Assembly: GCA_963707435.1 (NCBI GenBank)
Contig: CAVPPF010000005.1
Coordinates: 620,001-684,000, forward strand
Source of the DNA: UBA4744 sp963707435
GTDB lineage: Bacteria > Actinomycetota > Acidimicrobiia > Spongiisociales > UBA4744
DNA length: 64,000 nucleotides
Reading direction: 5' to 3'
Every line of letters begins with the position of its first letter. Positions within the stretch are counted from its first letter, which is position 1. Under the pieces are notes generated by a model. That model made no database searches. It worked only from the letters and a program-made list of their open reading frames with translations, and was not told the origin of the DNA. Position numbers and translations under genes: made by a program. Shown one piece after another: positions 1-9,351 of the stretch.

Positions 1-534
1 TGGCGAGAACTGGGGACCACAGGTGTTCGGTTCCAGGCGGGAGGGGGCATCCGGTCGCTCGAAGCGGCCACCGCGACCATCGACGCCGGTGCCGAACGTG
101 TTGTTCTGGGTTCCACCGTCGTCTGGGACCCGGAGATGCTGGGCTCGGTCGTCGACTCGTTGGGGCCGGACCGGGTTGTGGCGGCGGTGGACGTACGGGA
201 CGGGATGGCGGTCGGGGCCGGGTGGACCGACCGCGGGCAGCCTCTCGACCGAGTGCTCGACCGGCTGGCCGAGGCAGGCGTCCCCCGGGCCCTGGTGACC
301 GGAATCGCCGGGGACGGGATGCTGACCGGCCCCGCCTTCAATCTCCTCGATCACTGTGTCGAAAGGGTGCCGGACATCGGGATCATCGCCTCCGGTGGTG
401 TCGGCACCCTCGACGATCTCCGGAAGCTGCGGTCGATGCCCCTCGCCGGCGTCATCGTCGGAAGGGCGCTCTACGACGGCGCCTTCACCCTCCGTGAAGG
501 ACGGGAGGTTCTCGCCGGGCGATTGAATCCCTAG
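1..534 (+). CDS. hisA: HisA, phosphoribosyl-ProFAR isomerase (3' part; gene starts before the window)
   Basis: This is the C-terminal 177 codons of the (beta-alpha)8-barrel enzyme that isomerises ProFAR to PRFAR in histidine synthesis. The frame is open from base 1, so the N-terminus lies outside. Visible signatures are VRFQAGGGIRS (first phosphate-binding region), AAVDVRDG (carrying the second catalytic Asp), TGIAGDGMLTGP (usually TDISRDGML), IIASGGVGTLDDL and GVIVGRALYDGAF (second phosphate-binding loop). HisF is the nearest alternative, but the DGMLTGP and GRALYDG pattern fits HisA better. The usual TDI of the Thr-containing loop is TGI here, a mild deviation. Its TAG stop overlaps the stop of the convergent channel gene in a shared CTAG. 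Confidence 0.88.
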   Translation, partial: WRELGTTGVRFQAGGGIRSLEAATATIDAGAERVVLGSTVVWDPEMLGSVVDSLGPDRVVAAVDVRDGMAVGAGWTDRGQPLDRVLDRLAEAGVPRALVTGIAGDGMLTGPAFNLLDHCVERVPDIGIIASGGVGTLDDLRKLRSMPLAGVIVGRALYDGAFTLREGREVLAGRLNP

Positions 535-1661
535 GCGGGCGAGCTCGGCTCCCGCTCGGCCAGATCCACCACGACGTCCGGATCCTCTCTGCGCGCGGTC
601 TTGAGAGGAGAAAGCGTCCCGAGCGATTCCGCCACCACGACGGCGTCGTCTCCCTGCTCGAGACGAAAATCGGTCGGCGGGTTGATGAACGAGGACCCGT
701 TCCGGCTCACCGCCAGGACCGTCGCCTGATGGTCGCGGCGCATACGCGTCGAGAGCTCATCGATGGACACCCCGAGGTAGTCGTCGGGCAGCTCAACCCG
801 GTACAGCTCGGATCCCTCCCCGCCGGCGACCATGTCGGCTACCACCCGCGAAAGGCCCGGGTACATGGCGGTGCGAGCCAGGAGGTGGGCGGCCAGACGG
901 GAGCTCACCAGCACCTCATCGACCTTGGCGCGGCGGAAATGTTCAACGTGCTTGGGATTGTTGACTTCGACGACCGTCCGCACGTCCGGCGCCAGGTTTT
1001 CGATCGCCAGAACGGTGAGAATCGAACGCATGTCGGCTTCATTGGAACCATCGGTCGGGCAGATGATGGCCGCCGCCGCCTCCTCGATGCCGGCCCGTTT
1101 CAGATCGTCGCCATTGGTCGTGTCACCCCGGACGAAGTACGCGTCGTCGCCTGCCGGATTCCGATCGGCTTCATGAACGACCACGACCTTCCGGTCGAAT
1201 TCATCCGAACGGAGCTCATCGATCAGGTCGCGAGCGGTGGCGTTCCATCCGCACACCACGATGTGATCCTTGTGTCCCGCTGCACCCATGCCCTGACCCT
1301 CCTTCAACAAGAAATCGATGACAAACCCAACCAGCGCCCCGGTGATCGTCGCGAAGATGCCGATTCCGAAGAGTGCCAGCAGCCAGCCGACCACCCAGCC
1401 CAGCGGCGTCGTCACGTGCGAGGCATCTCCCTGGCCGAGCACCGTCGTGATCCCCCAGTAGAACGACTCGGCCAACGCCGCCACCGTGAAGTCTTTCTCC
1501 AGGAGCGTGATGGCAATCGCGGCCAGCGAGACCACCACCACAAGACCGGACAGAAGGCCGAAGAAGAAACGACGGTCGACCTGTTTGGCAACGCGCCGGA
1601 CGTGCCACTTGATCCGCCGCAGCAAAGCCGAATGAAAAAGCTTGCCGATACGCTCTCTCAC
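531..1661 (-). CDS. Two-TM potassium-channel-like protein with RCK (TrkA-N/TrkA-C) domain
   Basis: The 376-residue protein has the MthK-like layout. A basic N-terminus is followed by TM1 (about 32-55), a pore helix and filter (about 68-80), TM2 (about 90-115), a Rossmann RCK domain beginning HIVVCGWNATARDLI, and a C-terminal TrkA-C lobe. RCK domains bind nucleotide or Ca2+ and gate the pore; the protein acts in the cytoplasmic membrane. The filter reads TTVLGQGD where K+ channels have TVGYGD, so the filter Tyr is Gln and ion selectivity cannot be assumed. The GTG start at 1661 is chosen because GGGAGG sits 5 bases upstream. No partner gene is adjacent. Confidence 0.85.
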   Translation of the reverse strand: MRERIGKLFHSALLRRIKWHVRRVAKQVDRRFFFGLLSGLVVVVSLAAIAITLLEKDFTVAALAESFYWGITTVLGQGDASHVTTPLGWVVGWLLALFGIGIFATITGALVGFVIDFLLKEGQGMGAAGHKDHIVVCGWNATARDLIDELRSDEFDRKVVVVHEADRNPAGDDAYFVRGDTTNGDDLKRAGIEEAAAAIICPTDGSNEADMRSILTVLAIENLAPDVRTVVEVNNPKHVEHFRRAKVDEVLVSSRLAAHLLARTAMYPGLSRVVADMVAGGEGSELYRVELPDDYLGVSIDELSTRMRRDHQATVLAVSRNGSSFINPPTDFRLEQGDDAVVVAESLGTLSPLKTARREDPDVVVDLAEREPSSPA

Positions 1662-1744
1662 GGAGTCCTCCCTCTCCCGACCAGGAAACTACTCGACCAA
1701 ACTGCGGGGTGACGGCCGGAGAACGAGAAAGAGGAGCAAACAGA

Positions 1745-2569
1745 ATGGATGGACACGGGCGCCGGATCCGACGTTTCTCCTTGATCGTGTCCATTGCAGG
1801 ACTGACCGTTGCGGGGTTCTGGTACGGGCTCAGCGCCCTGATCGGACATCCCCTCACCAACGAGGTGCTCCTGATAGCCCATCGGGGTGGGCCCATCGAC
1901 CATCCGGAGAACACCCTCGTTGCGTTTCGCCAGGCCATCGCCGGAGGAGCCGGGTGGCTGGAGTTCGATGTCCAGATGAGCAAGGACGGTGAACTGGTCG
2001 TGATCCACGACACCACCGTGGATCGCACCACCAACGGGGCCGGTTCAGTCGCCGACCTCACGTTCGAGGAACTGCGTTCCCTCGATGCGGGGGACGGTCA
2101 GTCGATCCCCAGCTTCACCGAAGTCCTGGACGCGGCCAGAGAGGGTGGCGTCGGTGTCATGCCGGAACTGAAATCTCCGGACCTCTATCCCGGAATCGCC
2201 AAGAAGCTGGTTGATGTTGCCGTGGCGATGGGGTTTCGGGACCGCATGATCATCCAATCGTTTTCCGCCGAAACCCTCGATGAACTGAATCGGATCGATC
2301 GTGACTTGTCTCTCTGTGCTCTGTACGGCCCGGGAACGCTGACGGTGGGGCGTGACCAGCCGGGCGATGCGGCCTATGTGTGTCCGACCTCGCGTAGCGT
2401 CCTGATCAACCCGTGGATGATCCAGCAAGCCCATGCGCAGAAGCGGCAGGTTCTGGTGTGGTTCGGTTCGGACGAAGACGCACTGGTTGTCCGTACGCTC
2501 CTCGCACTCGGCGTCGACGGCCTCATCGTCGACGACACCCCTGCCGCCCGACGCCTGCTCGGGGATTGA
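1745..2569 (+). CDS. Membrane-anchored glycerophosphodiester phosphodiesterase (GDPD family)
   Basis: Hydrolyses glycerophosphodiesters to an alcohol and glycerol 3-phosphate, as known for the GDPD family. A basic stretch and a hydrophobic segment (residues about 8-30) form an uncleaved signal anchor, so the TIM-barrel domain should be outside the membrane. The family motif is intact: AHRGG followed by HPENT, then EFDVQ with the metal-binding Glu and Asp, then VVIHD with the general acid His. LTFEELRSLDAG and a C-terminal GVDGLIVDDTPAA complete the fold. The ATG at 1745 follows AGGAG by 8 bases; an upstream in-frame start at 1709 lacks a ribosome site. Length (274 aa) is normal for single-domain GDPDs. 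Confidence 0.9.
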   Translation: MDGHGRRIRRFSLIVSIAGLTVAGFWYGLSALIGHPLTNEVLLIAHRGGPIDHPENTLVAFRQAIAGGAGWLEFDVQMSKDGELVVIHDTTVDRTTNGAGSVADLTFEELRSLDAGDGQSIPSFTEVLDAAREGGVGVMPELKSPDLYPGIAKKLVDVAVAMGFRDRMIIQSFSAETLDELNRIDRDLSLCALYGPGTLTVGRDQPGDAAYVCPTSRSVLINPWMIQQAHAQKRQVLVWFGSDEDALVVRTLLALGVDGLIVDDTPAARRLLGD

Positions 2570-2620
2570 AGCGGTCGGCCGCACCACATAGCTCTCTTCC
2601 GCTTCGGGTAACCTCCCCGG

Positions 2621-3256
2621 ATGTTCGCCGTGTCCGTACAAGTCGGAGCAGCCCGTCCCCTGGATCTTGGGGAGCGGACGGTGACTACCGGCATCCACAA
2701 GCAGGCCGTCGAACAGGTCAGGCTCGAGGCGGAAGGCATTGCCGGCGATGCGGTGGTGAACACCAAACACCACGGAGGACCGGATCAGGCCGTCTACGTG
2801 TATTCGGCGGAGGACTACGAGTGGTGGAAGACTGAGCTGGGCCGTTCGCTGCAACCCGGGACATTCGGCGAGAACTTGACAATCTCGGCGACTCCCGAGA
2901 CGGTCCGGATCGGCGACCGGATTCAGATTGGAGACACGCTGCTCGAGGTGACGGCTCCCCGGATTCCCTGCGCGACCTTTGCCGCCCGGATGGGCGAGAC
3001 GGGTTGGATCCGCCGGTTTCGCGATGCCAACCGTCCCGGCTTCTACTGCCGGGTCCTGCAGACGGGCACCGTGCGACCCGGCGACCGAGCGAAGTGGGCC
3101 GCTGCGCCCGAAGCCAACGTCACGTTGGATGAGATGGTCGAGCACTTCTACGCAACCGAAGTCCCCCTGTCGGATGTCCATCGGGCTCTGGCTTCACCGA
3201 TCGCGATTCGTTCCCGAACCGAATACGAGGCCCGGCTCACCGCTTCCGTCGATTGA
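2621..3256 (+). CDS. MOSC-domain protein (YiiM-like)
   Basis: MOSC domains are beta-barrel sulfur-carrier domains found in molybdenum-cofactor sulfurases and in YiiM/YuaD-type proteins that handle N-hydroxylated compounds with Moco. The 211-residue protein shows KHHGGPDQAVYVYSAEDYEWW (near the start of the domain), GTFGENLT and APRIPCATFAARMG, in which Cys is the invariant MOSC cysteine proposed to carry sulfur. The C-terminal helix after the barrel matches the YiiM type. There is no clear ribosome site before ATG 2621; GTG 2630 is an alternative, or the mRNA may be leaderless. Substrate is not predictable from sequence. Confidence 0.85.
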   Translation: MFAVSVQVGAARPLDLGERTVTTGIHKQAVEQVRLEAEGIAGDAVVNTKHHGGPDQAVYVYSAEDYEWWKTELGRSLQPGTFGENLTISATPETVRIGDRIQIGDTLLEVTAPRIPCATFAARMGETGWIRRFRDANRPGFYCRVLQTGTVRPGDRAKWAAAPEANVTLDEMVEHFYATEVPLSDVHRALASPIAIRSRTEYEARLTASVD

Positions 3257-3349
3257 CCGAACCGCAAGCTCACGCAATGCCCGCTCCTGGATTCATGCAC
3301 GGCACCACGAAATACGCCACAATGTCCCGACCTTCGCAGAAATGGCACC

Positions 3350-5041
3350 GTGATCAATTTCGCTCTTGAAGTCGCAGCCCAGACCGAGGCCGCGGAGAAC
3401 ATCGACTACTTCCTCCTGGCCGTTGGATTGCTCGGGGGACTCGCCATCTTCCTCCTGGGGATGGACAAGATGACCGAGTCGATGAAGCTGCTCGCCGGCG
3501 GAAGGCTGCGGGGGATCCTGCTCCGCATGACGTCGGGCCGCTCGGCAGGACTCGCTACCGGCGCCGGCATCACCGCCCTCGTCCAATCATCGTCCGTCAC
3601 GACCGTTCTGCTCGTCGGCTTCGTCACCTCGGGGCTCATGACGTTCGAACAGACCCTCCCGGTCATCCTCGGAGCAAACATCGGTTCGACGGTCACGGCG
3701 CAACTCATCGCTTTCAAAGTGACCAGCTATGCATTGCTCGCCGTAGTGTTCGGATACGCGATTTCGTTCCTTTCGAAGAGCGGACCGCGGCAGGCCCAGG
3801 GAACTGCCCTGATGGGATTGGGGCTCGTGTTCTTCGGTATGAGCCTCATGGGTGACGCCATGTCACCCCTCCGCTCGGCCGATTCCTTCATCGACGCTAT
3901 GGCCCGGATGGAAAACCCCCTGCTGGGTATCGCCGTTGGAGCCGGGTTCACTGCCCTCGTTCAATCGTCGGCTGCGACGACCGGCATCGTCATCGTGCTG
4001 GCCCAGCAGGGCCTAATCACCCTGGACTCAGGAATCGCTCTCATCCTGGGCGCCAACATCGGAACCTCGGTTACTGCCTTGCTGGCAGCCATTGGAAAGC
4101 CACGTGAGGCCTTGCGAGCCAGCGTTGCTCATACCCTCTTCAACGTCGGCGGGGTGCTGGTGTGGCTGCCGCTGGTCGGAGTGCTGGTGACGATCGTCCA
4201 GAGCATCGGAGGAGGGATCGGTCGTGAAATTGCCAACGCCCACACCATCTTCAACCTGATCAACGCCTTCCTGGTGATCGGGTTCGTCCCGGCCTTCGCC
4301 CGTCTCGTGCAGCGCCTGGTCAAGGACCGGCCGGAGGGCCTCGAACAGGTGATCACCGCCAGGTACCTCGACCGCGAACTGCTGAAGACGCCCACCCTGG
4401 CCCTCGATCGTGCCCGGCTGGAACTGCTCCGGATGGCCGACCGGGTGCGTGACATGCTCCGACAGATACTTCCGGCGCTGCTCACGGGCGACCGCTGGAC
4501 GCTCCTCGATCTCGAGTCTCTGGACGACGAGGTAGACGCACTCCACGGTCATATCATCAGCTACCTGGGACAGATCAGTCAGACGCGCCTCAGCGCAGAA
4601 AGCACCCAGGAGTTGATCGATCTCATGGAAGCCACCAACGACCTCGAAGCGATCGGTGATCTCATCGAGACCAACCTGGTGGGTCTCGGTATGACCCGCA
4701 TGGAGGAAGGCCTGACGGTGAGCGCCAAGACCCGGACCGTCTTGACCGAATTGCATGCGGCGGTGGCCGAGTCGCTCGATCTGGCGATGATGGCGCTGAC
4801 CCAGAAAAACGCCGACGCCGCCCGCCGGGTGGGCAAGATGAAGAAGCAGATCAACAGCATGGAGCGGTCCGCCGCCGCCCACGAGGCATCACGCCTGGTG
4901 GCCGATGCCCCCGACCGGATTGCCCACTACCGGTTCGAGATCGACGTCATCGCCGCCCTGAAGAGGATCTACTACTTCTCCAAGCGTATTGCCCGGGTAT
5001 CGGTACCTGAAGCTGAGAAGGCGGCCATGACCGAGGAGTAG
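3350..5041 (+). CDS. Na+/phosphate symporter (NptA/PNaS family) with C-terminal PhoU-like domain
   Basis: The protein (563 aa) belongs to the Na/Pi-cotransporter II family. Two inverted membrane repeats each carry the family signature: ALVQSSSVTT (about residue 76) and ALVQSSAATTG (about residue 204), followed by ILGANIGSTVTA and ILGANIGTSVTA. The re-entrant QSSS loops bind Na+ and phosphate in this family. From about residue 340 the protein becomes soluble and helical with PhoU-like repeats, as in bacterial YjbB/NptA proteins. The start is GTG 3350 immediately before the first hydrophobic segment; the ribosome site is weak. It stands alone between a MOSC gene and a convergent sulfotransferase. 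Confidence 0.88.
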   Translation: MINFALEVAAQTEAAENIDYFLLAVGLLGGLAIFLLGMDKMTESMKLLAGGRLRGILLRMTSGRSAGLATGAGITALVQSSSVTTVLLVGFVTSGLMTFEQTLPVILGANIGSTVTAQLIAFKVTSYALLAVVFGYAISFLSKSGPRQAQGTALMGLGLVFFGMSLMGDAMSPLRSADSFIDAMARMENPLLGIAVGAGFTALVQSSAATTGIVIVLAQQGLITLDSGIALILGANIGTSVTALLAAIGKPREALRASVAHTLFNVGGVLVWLPLVGVLVTIVQSIGGGIGREIANAHTIFNLINAFLVIGFVPAFARLVQRLVKDRPEGLEQVITARYLDRELLKTPTLALDRARLELLRMADRVRDMLRQILPALLTGDRWTLLDLESLDDEVDALHGHIISYLGQISQTRLSAESTQELIDLMEATNDLEAIGDLIETNLVGLGMTRMEEGLTVSAKTRTVLTELHAAVAESLDLAMMALTQKNADAARRVGKMKKQINSMERSAAAHEASRLVADAPDRIAHYRFEIDVIAALKRIYYFSKRIARVSVPEAEKAAMTEE

Positions 5042-5067
5042 TCGGCTCCCTTCAGATGACCTCACAA

Positions 5068-5105
5068 CAACCCGGGGAGCGCACGAACCCCTCTTCGCCG
5101 GGTTG
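5068..5105. terminator. Possible bidirectional terminator hairpin
   Basis: Arms CAACCCGG (5068-5075) and CCGGGTTG (5098-5105) are perfectly complementary around a 22-base loop, between the convergent Na/Pi symporter and sulfotransferase genes. No clear T-tract follows on either strand, so this is a weak call. Confidence 0.4.
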
Positions 5106-5159
5106 ACCCAGTTCAGGTGCACCTGCTCCGGCGCCACATAGCGGCATCTCGACTGGCGT

Positions 5160-6017
5160 TCAGACGGTTCGCCAGTGGGTCAAGTCACGACCCAGGAGGT
5201 TCTCGAGTTCGAGGATGTCTGCCTCGAAGAGGGGCAGAAGGGCTGCTCGCTCCTCAGGAGTGATGTATTGCCGCTCGAGATTGGCGTTCTTGGCCCTCCG
5301 GAGCGACTTGATGATCCGCTTTGGCAGAAAGGGAGTCAGCACCTTCTTGATCGGGTTCTTGCCCGCCAGCAACCAGTGCAGCCCCTTCACCTTCGGAACT
5401 CCCGAAACGGTGAGCTGGATGTCGGTATCGACGGGGACATCGGGGTCAATCCTGAGGAACGCAAAGACCTCTCGTACCACTCTGGGCGCATCGGACTTGA
5501 GGTCGTCGTTGAGGACCACCTTGATCTGCTCGGCAGGGAATACGGACAAGAACCTGGACAGGTGCCGGTGATAGAGGCCGGTCGTGATGTAATTGATGCG
5601 CTGGCCATCTGGGCGCTCCGGATCGGCCTCGATGGCCTCGAGGAAGCTCTCTTCGGGTTCGCTCTTTCGCATGCGTTGAAATACGAACTCCGAGAATGCT
5701 CGTGCGCATGGGTCCCGCAGAATCGCGACCAAACGCACATCGGGAATGAGTTCGAAGATCCTGCCCGCCGCCTGATCGTCCGCCAGGTAGGTGGGAGAGC
5801 CGTCTCCAACGGCCGGGTAGTTTTCCGAACCCTCAAAGAGCTTCTCGTAACTCTCGAGCGTCTGCGCCTTGCCCTCTTTGTAGATCTTGCCGGCCCAGAA
5901 GTACCCGGGTTCCTTGTGTCCACCGGGAAAGACGTCCGGGTGCTGACGCAGGTAGTGCCAGAGAGATGTCGTACCCGCCTTGGGCGCACCGATGACCATG
6001 AAATTGGGAAGGGGCAT
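5160..6017 (-). CDS. PAPS-dependent sulfotransferase domain protein
   Basis: This 285-residue soluble protein is a P-loop sulfotransferase that transfers sulfate from PAPS to an acceptor hydroxyl or amine. The 5'-phosphosulfate-binding loop is GAPKAGTTSLWHYLRQHPDVF at the N-terminus, and the 3'-phosphate-binding strand is VAILRDPCARAFSEF (about residues 95-110). The C-terminal LLPLFEADILELENLLGRD is usual for the Sulfotransfer family. ATG 6017 is chosen over longer in-frame starts because AGAGGA lies 5 bases upstream and the P-loop then begins near residue 10, as in relatives. It is divergent from the SLC12-like permease, with 136 bp between the starts. The acceptor is unknown. Confidence 0.85.
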   Translation of the reverse strand: MPLPNFMVIGAPKAGTTSLWHYLRQHPDVFPGGHKEPGYFWAGKIYKEGKAQTLESYEKLFEGSENYPAVGDGSPTYLADDQAAGRIFELIPDVRLVAILRDPCARAFSEFVFQRMRKSEPEESFLEAIEADPERPDGQRINYITTGLYHRHLSRFLSVFPAEQIKVVLNDDLKSDAPRVVREVFAFLRIDPDVPVDTDIQLTVSGVPKVKGLHWLLAGKNPIKKVLTPFLPKRIIKSLRRAKNANLERQYITPEERAALLPLFEADILELENLLGRDLTHWRTV

Positions 6018-6153
6018 GAAGTCCTCTAGATCTTTTGCCGCAAGCCTAGGCCGCCGCCCCGGAGCGATCGGATCCGGCCCCCGCAGTTCGCCGGTACACT
6101 CGCGGCCAATTTGGCTCGTGGGCCTACCTGCCCATCCCGAAGGAAGTGCGCGT

Positions 6154-8331
6154 GTGAGCACAACATCCGACCGTTCGCCGAGCAACGGTGCCGGTCTCGG
6201 CACGTTCGGTGGAGTCTTCACACCGTCGATCCTCACCATCCTCGGCGTCATCATGTACCTGCGCTTCGGGTGGGTGGTCGGCCAGGCGGGTCTCACGGGG
6301 TCCCTGGTCATCGTTACCATCGCCACCCTGATCACTTTCCTGACCGGCCTTTCCATTTCACAGATCGCCACCGATCAGCGGGTCCGGGCCGGTGGGGCGT
6401 ACTACATGATCAGCCGGGCATTGGGCGTCGAAATCGGGGGCGCCATCGGCATCCCCCTCTACCTTGCCCAGGCACTCTCGGTCGCCCTCTACACCATCGG
6501 ATTTGCCGAGAGCGTCGCCCGGGTGTTTCCGCTCAACGAGCGGATAGTCGGTTTGGTCACGACGATCCTGATTACCGTGATTGCCCTCATCTCCGCCAGG
6601 GTGGCGATCCGGGCCCAGTACTTCATCATGGGCGGCATTGCCCTCTCACTCCTGTCGTTCTTCTTCGGGCAAACGGCAACCGTTGAGGCTGCCGCCACGT
6701 TTGATCCTGTGCCGTTCTGGCAAGTCTTTGCGGTCTTCTTCCCGGCCGTGACCGGGATCATGGCCGGTGTCAACATGTCCGGCGACCTGGCCAACTCCCG
6801 CCGGTCCATTCCGCGGGGCACCCTGGCTGCGATCAGCGTCAGCTACCTCATCTACATGGCCATTCCCATCTTCCTTTCCGATCGGGCCACCCCCGAGCAG
6901 CTGGTAGCCGACCCGCTCATCATGCGGAACATCGCCATCTGGGGCGATGCCATCCTCATCGGTGTTTGGGGAGCGACGTTGTCGAGCGCTCTGGGCAGCA
7001 TTCTGGGGGCTCCCCGGATTCTCCAGGCAATCGCCCGGGACAACATCCTTCCCAAGCCGCTGCGGTTCTTGGGCCGGGGGAACGGACCGAACGACGAACC
7101 CCGGATCGGCACGTTCGTGACCCTGGGCCTAGCTCTCACCGCCGTCGCCCTCGGCGACCTCAACGTCATCGCACCGATCCTGACCATGTTCTTCCTCGCT
7201 ACCTACGCCGTGGTCAACATCGTCTCGGCGGTCGAGCGCCTTCTCCGCAGCCCTTCGTTCCGGCCCACGTTCCGGGTTCCGTGGTTCTTCTCGTTCATCG
7301 GTGCCGTCGGGTGTTCGGTCGTGATGGTCCTCATCGACGCACCGGCCACGGTGCTGGCCGCCGTGGTCATCACCGGGGTCTATCTATGGCTGAAGCGGCG
7401 CGGACTGCAAAGCACGTGGGGAGACGTCCGCCAAGGAGTATGGCAAGCAATGATCCGCTGGGGACTCTTCAACCTGCGCGGTGAAGTGGAGGCTCGCAGC
7501 TGGCGACCTCACTTCCTGGTGTTGGCCGGGAACCCGCAGAAGCGCTGGTACCTCATCGATCTGGCCAATACCATCTCCCACGACCGCGGGATACTCAGCG
7601 TGGCGACCATCCTGCCGGCCTCCGCTGCTACCACCGAACGCAAGAACAGCCTGGCCGCTACGATCCGGGATCACCTCGAAGAACGCAACGTCGATGCCCT
7701 CGTGCGCGTGGTATCCGCCGCGACGCCCTACAAAGGCGCCGCCACATTGGTTGAGGCATACGGGCTCGGCTATCTGGTCCCCAACACCGTCTTGCTGGGG
7801 GACGGAGAAGGCACCGAAGATCCCATCGAGTACGCGCAGATGATCGCCAGCTTCTACAAGGCAAACCGGAACGTCGTGATCGTGAGAGCCGACGAGGAAC
7901 GCCTCTTCGGACGGCGCCGCCACATCGACGTTTGGTGGCAGAGCATGCGAGGGAACGGAAGCCTGATGGTCACCCTCGGCCATCTCATCTCCAGCAGCCT
8001 CACCTGGAGCAACGTGGGGCTCCACGTCCGCATGATCGTGCGGGACCAGGAAGGCGCCGCCGGGGCCCGGGCGAATCTCGCCAAGTTGATCTCCGCAACG
8101 AGAATGGACGCGGCCGTCGACGTCCTCGTCGATCAACGTCCACCACTCGAGGTCATCAAGACCACCTCGACCGCCGCCGACTTGACCTTCATCGGGCTCC
8201 CCCGTCCGACCGATGACATCGAGGCATTCGCCGACCATCTCCGCAACCTGATCAATCAGACTCGCGACCTTCCGGCCGTCGCATACGTTCTGGCAGCCGA
8301 AGACGTCGAGTTCGACCGGATCCTCCGCTGA
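6154..8331 (+). CDS. SLC12-like (cation-chloride cotransporter type) APC-superfamily permease
   Basis: The protein (725 aa) has about 12 transmembrane segments in the first 450 residues, then a soluble domain of about 270 residues. The N-terminal GTFGGVFTPSILTILGVIMY and FLTGLSISQIAT segments match the Na-K-Cl/K-Cl cotransporter (SLC12) branch of APC permeases rather than ordinary amino-acid permeases. GVNMSGDL and LGAPRILQAIARD are also SLC12-type. The C-terminal domain resembles the cytosolic SLC12 domain. GTG 6154 is preferred because AAGGA lies about 9 bases upstream; the upstream frame is only an open extension with no homology-like sequence. Substrate ions cannot be proved from sequence. 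Confidence 0.8.
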   Translation: MSTTSDRSPSNGAGLGTFGGVFTPSILTILGVIMYLRFGWVVGQAGLTGSLVIVTIATLITFLTGLSISQIATDQRVRAGGAYYMISRALGVEIGGAIGIPLYLAQALSVALYTIGFAESVARVFPLNERIVGLVTTILITVIALISARVAIRAQYFIMGGIALSLLSFFFGQTATVEAAATFDPVPFWQVFAVFFPAVTGIMAGVNMSGDLANSRRSIPRGTLAAISVSYLIYMAIPIFLSDRATPEQLVADPLIMRNIAIWGDAILIGVWGATLSSALGSILGAPRILQAIARDNILPKPLRFLGRGNGPNDEPRIGTFVTLGLALTAVALGDLNVIAPILTMFFLATYAVVNIVSAVERLLRSPSFRPTFRVPWFFSFIGAVGCSVVMVLIDAPATVLAAVVITGVYLWLKRRGLQSTWGDVRQGVWQAMIRWGLFNLRGEVEARSWRPHFLVLAGNPQKRWYLIDLANTISHDRGILSVATILPASAATTERKNSLAATIRDHLEERNVDALVRVVSAATPYKGAATLVEAYGLGYLVPNTVLLGDGEGTEDPIEYAQMIASFYKANRNVVIVRADEERLFGRRRHIDVWWQSMRGNGSLMVTLGHLISSSLTWSNVGLHVRMIVRDQEGAAGARANLAKLISATRMDAAVDVLVDQRPPLEVIKTTSTAADLTFIGLPRPTDDIEAFADHLRNLINQTRDLPAVAYVLAAEDVEFDRILR

Positions 8332-8398
8332 GCCCCGACGGTGAACGCTCAACGCTCCCGGCGGCTTAGGCTGACGCCTTCAACCACGGAGCACTGAG

Positions 8399-9313
8399 AT
8401 GGCGTCGCGAATCCTCAGCACGTCGGTCGGCACCAACCGGGATGCGTTCGCCCCGGGCGATTGGGTTCTGTTCGTCTCGATTGGTGTTATCTGGGGTTCT
8501 TCGTTCCTGCTGATGGACATCGGGCTCGAAGCCTTCCACCCCGGATTGATCACCTGGCTCCGGGTGGGACTCGGTGCATTGGTGCTTGCCTTCGTTCCGG
8601 GAGCCCGACGGCGGATCGAACCGTTCGACCGCCCCCGGTTGATCGCCCTGTCGTTCGTCTGGGTGGCCATCCCCTTCACCCTCTTCCCGATCGCCCAGCA
8701 GTACATCAACTCCGCCGTGGCCGGGATGCTCAACGGGGCCATGCCGATCTTTGCCGCCATCGTTGCCACCCTCATGCTGCGCAAGCTCCCCCGGGGCGCC
8801 GTGCTGGTTGGTCTCCTCCTCGGCTTTGTAGGAGTTGCAGCCATCAGCCTGTCCTCGGGATCAGGCGGATCATCGGAGGCGCTGGGAGTCGGGCTGGTCC
8901 TATTTGCCACTCTCTGTTACGGCCTGGCGGTCAACATCGCCGCACCCATCACCCAGCAGTACGGTTCTCTGGCCGTCAACGCCCACATGCTGGCCTACGC
9001 CTCCCTGTGGACGGCGCCACTCGGCGTGAGCGGGCTGCTGCGTTCGACGTTCGCCTGGGATTCATTCCTGGCCATTGCGGCGGCGGGGGCAATCGGCACC
9101 GGCCTCGCCTTCGTCATCATGGGCTCGCTCGTCGGCCGGGTCGGCTCCACCAGGGCATCGTTCATCACCTACATGATCCCGGTGGTTGCCCTGGTGCTCG
9201 GGGTCGTATTCCGCAACGACACGGTGACCATCGTCTCCGTCGTCGGGATCGTGCTGGTCATCGTTGGTGCCCTGCTCGCCGCCCGGCGGGAATCGATCGA
9301 TCTGAGGGCATAG
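8399..9313 (+). CDS. EamA/DMT-family transporter, 10 TM
   Basis: The 304-residue protein has two tandem EamA halves of five helices each. It begins with WVLFVSIGVIWGSSFLLMDI, the usual first helix of DMT exporters, and ends with VVGIVLVIVGALLAARR. Relatives export amino acids, metabolites or drugs; the substrate here is unknown. ATG 8399 follows GGAG by 7 bases. It is separated from the permease upstream by 67 bp and may be its own unit. Confidence 0.85.
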   Translation: MASRILSTSVGTNRDAFAPGDWVLFVSIGVIWGSSFLLMDIGLEAFHPGLITWLRVGLGALVLAFVPGARRRIEPFDRPRLIALSFVWVAIPFTLFPIAQQYINSAVAGMLNGAMPIFAAIVATLMLRKLPRGAVLVGLLLGFVGVAAISLSSGSGGSSEALGVGLVLFATLCYGLAVNIAAPITQQYGSLAVNAHMLAYASLWTAPLGVSGLLRSTFAWDSFLAIAAAGAIGTGLAFVIMGSLVGRVGSTRASFITYMIPVVALVLGVVFRNDTVTIVSVVGIVLVIVGALLAARRESIDLRA

Positions 9314-9351
9314 ACAGAGCAGAACTGCAACTCACGGCCCGGTTTCGTTGT

